From Fagopyrum homotropicum (taxonomy: Eukaryota > Streptophyta > Magnoliopsida > Caryophyllales > Polygonaceae), in contig BSWB01000001.1 of assembly GCA_033239125.1 (NCBI GenBank), positions 9,374,501 to 9,438,500 on the forward strand: a DNA stretch of 64,000 bases, written 5' to 3'. Below the pieces are notes generated by a model. The model was not told the origin of the DNA. It searched no databases and saw only the letters and a program-made list of their open reading frames with translations. A program made the position numbers and the translations under genes. Below, in pieces: positions 63,004 to 64,000 of the stretch. Position 1 is the stretch's first letter. Every line of letters starts with the position of its first letter.

Positions 63004-64000
63004 CCCCCTTCAAGCTGGACTGGAGTCACAAGGCCAAGCTTGCGAGATAGGAAAAGGTGTTGTTGCTCTCCAAGCGCTTTAGTGAAAATGTCTGCAAGTT
63101 GGAGTGTAGAAGGAACATGAGCAGTGACAATGAAGCCTTTCTGGACTTCATCTCGAACAAAATGGCAATCTATTCGAAGATGCTTGGTCCGTTCATGAAA
63201 TACTGGGTTAGCAGCGAGATGTTGTGCTGCTTTGTTGTCACAATATAGTGTGAATGGACGAGGAAGGTGAACCTGAAGATCCGTAAGTAAACCATCAAGC
63301 CAAATGACTTCACTTGTGGTCATGGACATAGCGCGATACTCGCTTTCAGCAGAAGACTTACTAACTGTGCGTTGCTTCTTAGTCTTCCAAGATACCAATG
63401 AGGTGCCAAGAAACAAGCAGTAGCCTGTGACTGATCTACAAGAAAAGGGACATGACCCCCAGTCGGCATCACTATAAGCTGTAAGAGATAGTGTGGACTG
63501 AGGTTTATATGATAAAGCAAAATCAATGGACCCTTTGAGATAACGTAACAAGTATGAAGCTGCTTGCCAATGTGGAATACGTGGAGATAAAAGGAATTGA
63601 CTCAATTGCTGAACAGTGTAAGCAATGTCAGGCCGAGTAAGAGTAAGATATAGAAGGCGACCAATTAACCTTCTGTACATCTCAGGTTCATGATAGAGCT
63701 CACCAGAATCAGAGGAGAGGTGAGTATTTCGTTGCATCGGAAACTTGGCAGGCTTGCATTCCAACATATGAGTATCATTCAAAATATCATGAATGTATTT
63801 GCGTTGGTTCAGAAACAAACCAGCTTTGGTATGGTCAATTTCCATCCCCAGAAAAAATCTGGCAATCCCTAAGTCCTTGATAGTGAAGGCTCGATCAAGA
63901 GCTGTTTTGAGAGCAGTTATTTCTGATGATGTATTACCAGTAATCAAGACATCATCGACATACACAAGGACGACAGTGATGCTGGAGGATGTCTTCTTTA
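62964..64000 (-). CDS. Copia reverse transcriptase/RNase H, C-terminal part
   Basis: An open frame enters from beyond 64000 and ends at 62964, about 345 residues. It starts inside the RT active-site block (VYVDDVLITG near 63960) and continues with DLGIARFFLGMEI, TRPDIAYTVQQLSQF and YLKGSID. RNase H follows with YSDADWGSCPFSCRSVTGYC, SKSSAESEYRAMS, YCDNKAAQHLAANPVFHERT and KHLRIDCHFVRDEV. The catalytic Asp, Glu and Asp residues of RNase H are all present and no stop or frameshift is seen. The wording is that of the Ale/Retrofit copia lineage. The last 13 codons (VEYMYRAYIANT and the stop) lie within the LTR. Since this part is intact, the full element may be as well. Confidence 0.92.
   Translation of the reverse strand, partial: KKTSSSITVVLVYVDDVLITGNTSSEITALKTALDRAFTIKDLGIARFFLGMEIDHTKAGLFLNQRKYIHDILNDTHMLECKPAKFPMQRNTHLSSDSGELYHEPEMYRRLIGRLLYLTLTRPDIAYTVQQLSQFLLSPRIPHWQAASYLLRYLKGSIDFALSYKPQSTLSLTAYSDADWGSCPFSCRSVTGYCLFLGTSLVSWKTKKQRTVSKSSAESEYRAMSMTTSEVIWLDGLLTDLQVHLPRPFTLYCDNKAAQHLAANPVFHERTKHLRIDCHFVRDEVQKGFIVTAHVPSTLQLADIFTKALGEQQHLFLSRKLGLVTPVQLEGGVEYMYRAYIANT

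Larger units (their letters stand above)
62845..64000 (-). mobile_element. Ty1/copia element (Ale/Retrofit type), 3' part, runs off the window
   Basis: On the minus strand pol is followed by the polypurine GAAGGGGG and a short 3' LTR, TGTAGAG (63003) to AACA (62845), 159 bp. The putative left half of the target duplication is CTATT (62840-62844); its partner lies beyond 64000. The element is inserted in the LINE ORF1 remnant in the opposite orientation. Confidence 0.8.

Overview
This is nuclear DNA of a flowering plant, most likely a eudicot. It holds intron-split plant genes (a chloroplast Clp protease subunit with seven coding exons, a RabA GTPase first exon), a calmodulin-like gene, an LRR receptor-like gene and a nuclear-type tRNA-Leu. 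These sit among Ty1/copia, Ty3/gypsy, hAT, Tourist, Helitron and LINE remnants. Base composition is strongly A+T rich outside the gypsy elements. The species cannot be named from the sequence.

Layout. 1-4.6 kb: A+T-rich DNA with an orphan RABA6-type first exon on the minus strand. 4.6-8.6 kb: local tandem duplications and hAT-type MITEs. 8.7-9.6 kb: tRNA-Leu(CAA), then an intronless four-EF-hand calmodulin-like gene. 9.7-14.7 kb: a chain of small transposons (foldback, hAT MITEs, a tandem Helitron, a second foldback, a Tourist MITE) ending about 200 bp before CLPP6. 14.9-18.1 kb: CLPP6, with a second Tourist MITE 3' of it. 19-25 kb: decayed DNA, a broken LRR-gene fragment and a 2.9-kb solo LTR.

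26-39 kb: a decayed Ty3/gypsy (Athila-like) element. Into it have gone a non-autonomous LTR element, a reverse-oriented LTR-like segment and a young gag-only Tat/Athila-type element. 39.9-42.8 kb: a complete but dead hAT element with terminal inverted repeats and an 8-bp target duplication. 43.0-46.4 kb: a RING/TRAF zinc-finger pseudogene that runs into three related short-repeat arrays, two of them in inverted orientation. This is the strangest stretch of the window. 48.6-52.3 kb: another short-repeat field split by a 3.05-kb solo LTR.

53.4-59.2 kb: an LTR-like segment carrying a MITE and a young, nearly intact Tork-type copia element. 59.5-61.5 kb: an intronless receptor-like protein gene of the PSKR/PSY1R/RLP2 ectodomain type, without kinase. 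62.1 kb to the end: a LINE ORF1 relic interrupted by an Ale/Retrofit-type copia element that leaves the window.

The host genes do unrelated housekeeping or signalling jobs (plastid proteolysis, Ca2+ sensing, tRNA, surface perception) and show no operon-like relation. Most of the window's information is transposon archaeology: which element landed in which, and what decay has done since. All boundaries and families were read by eye; no database search was run.
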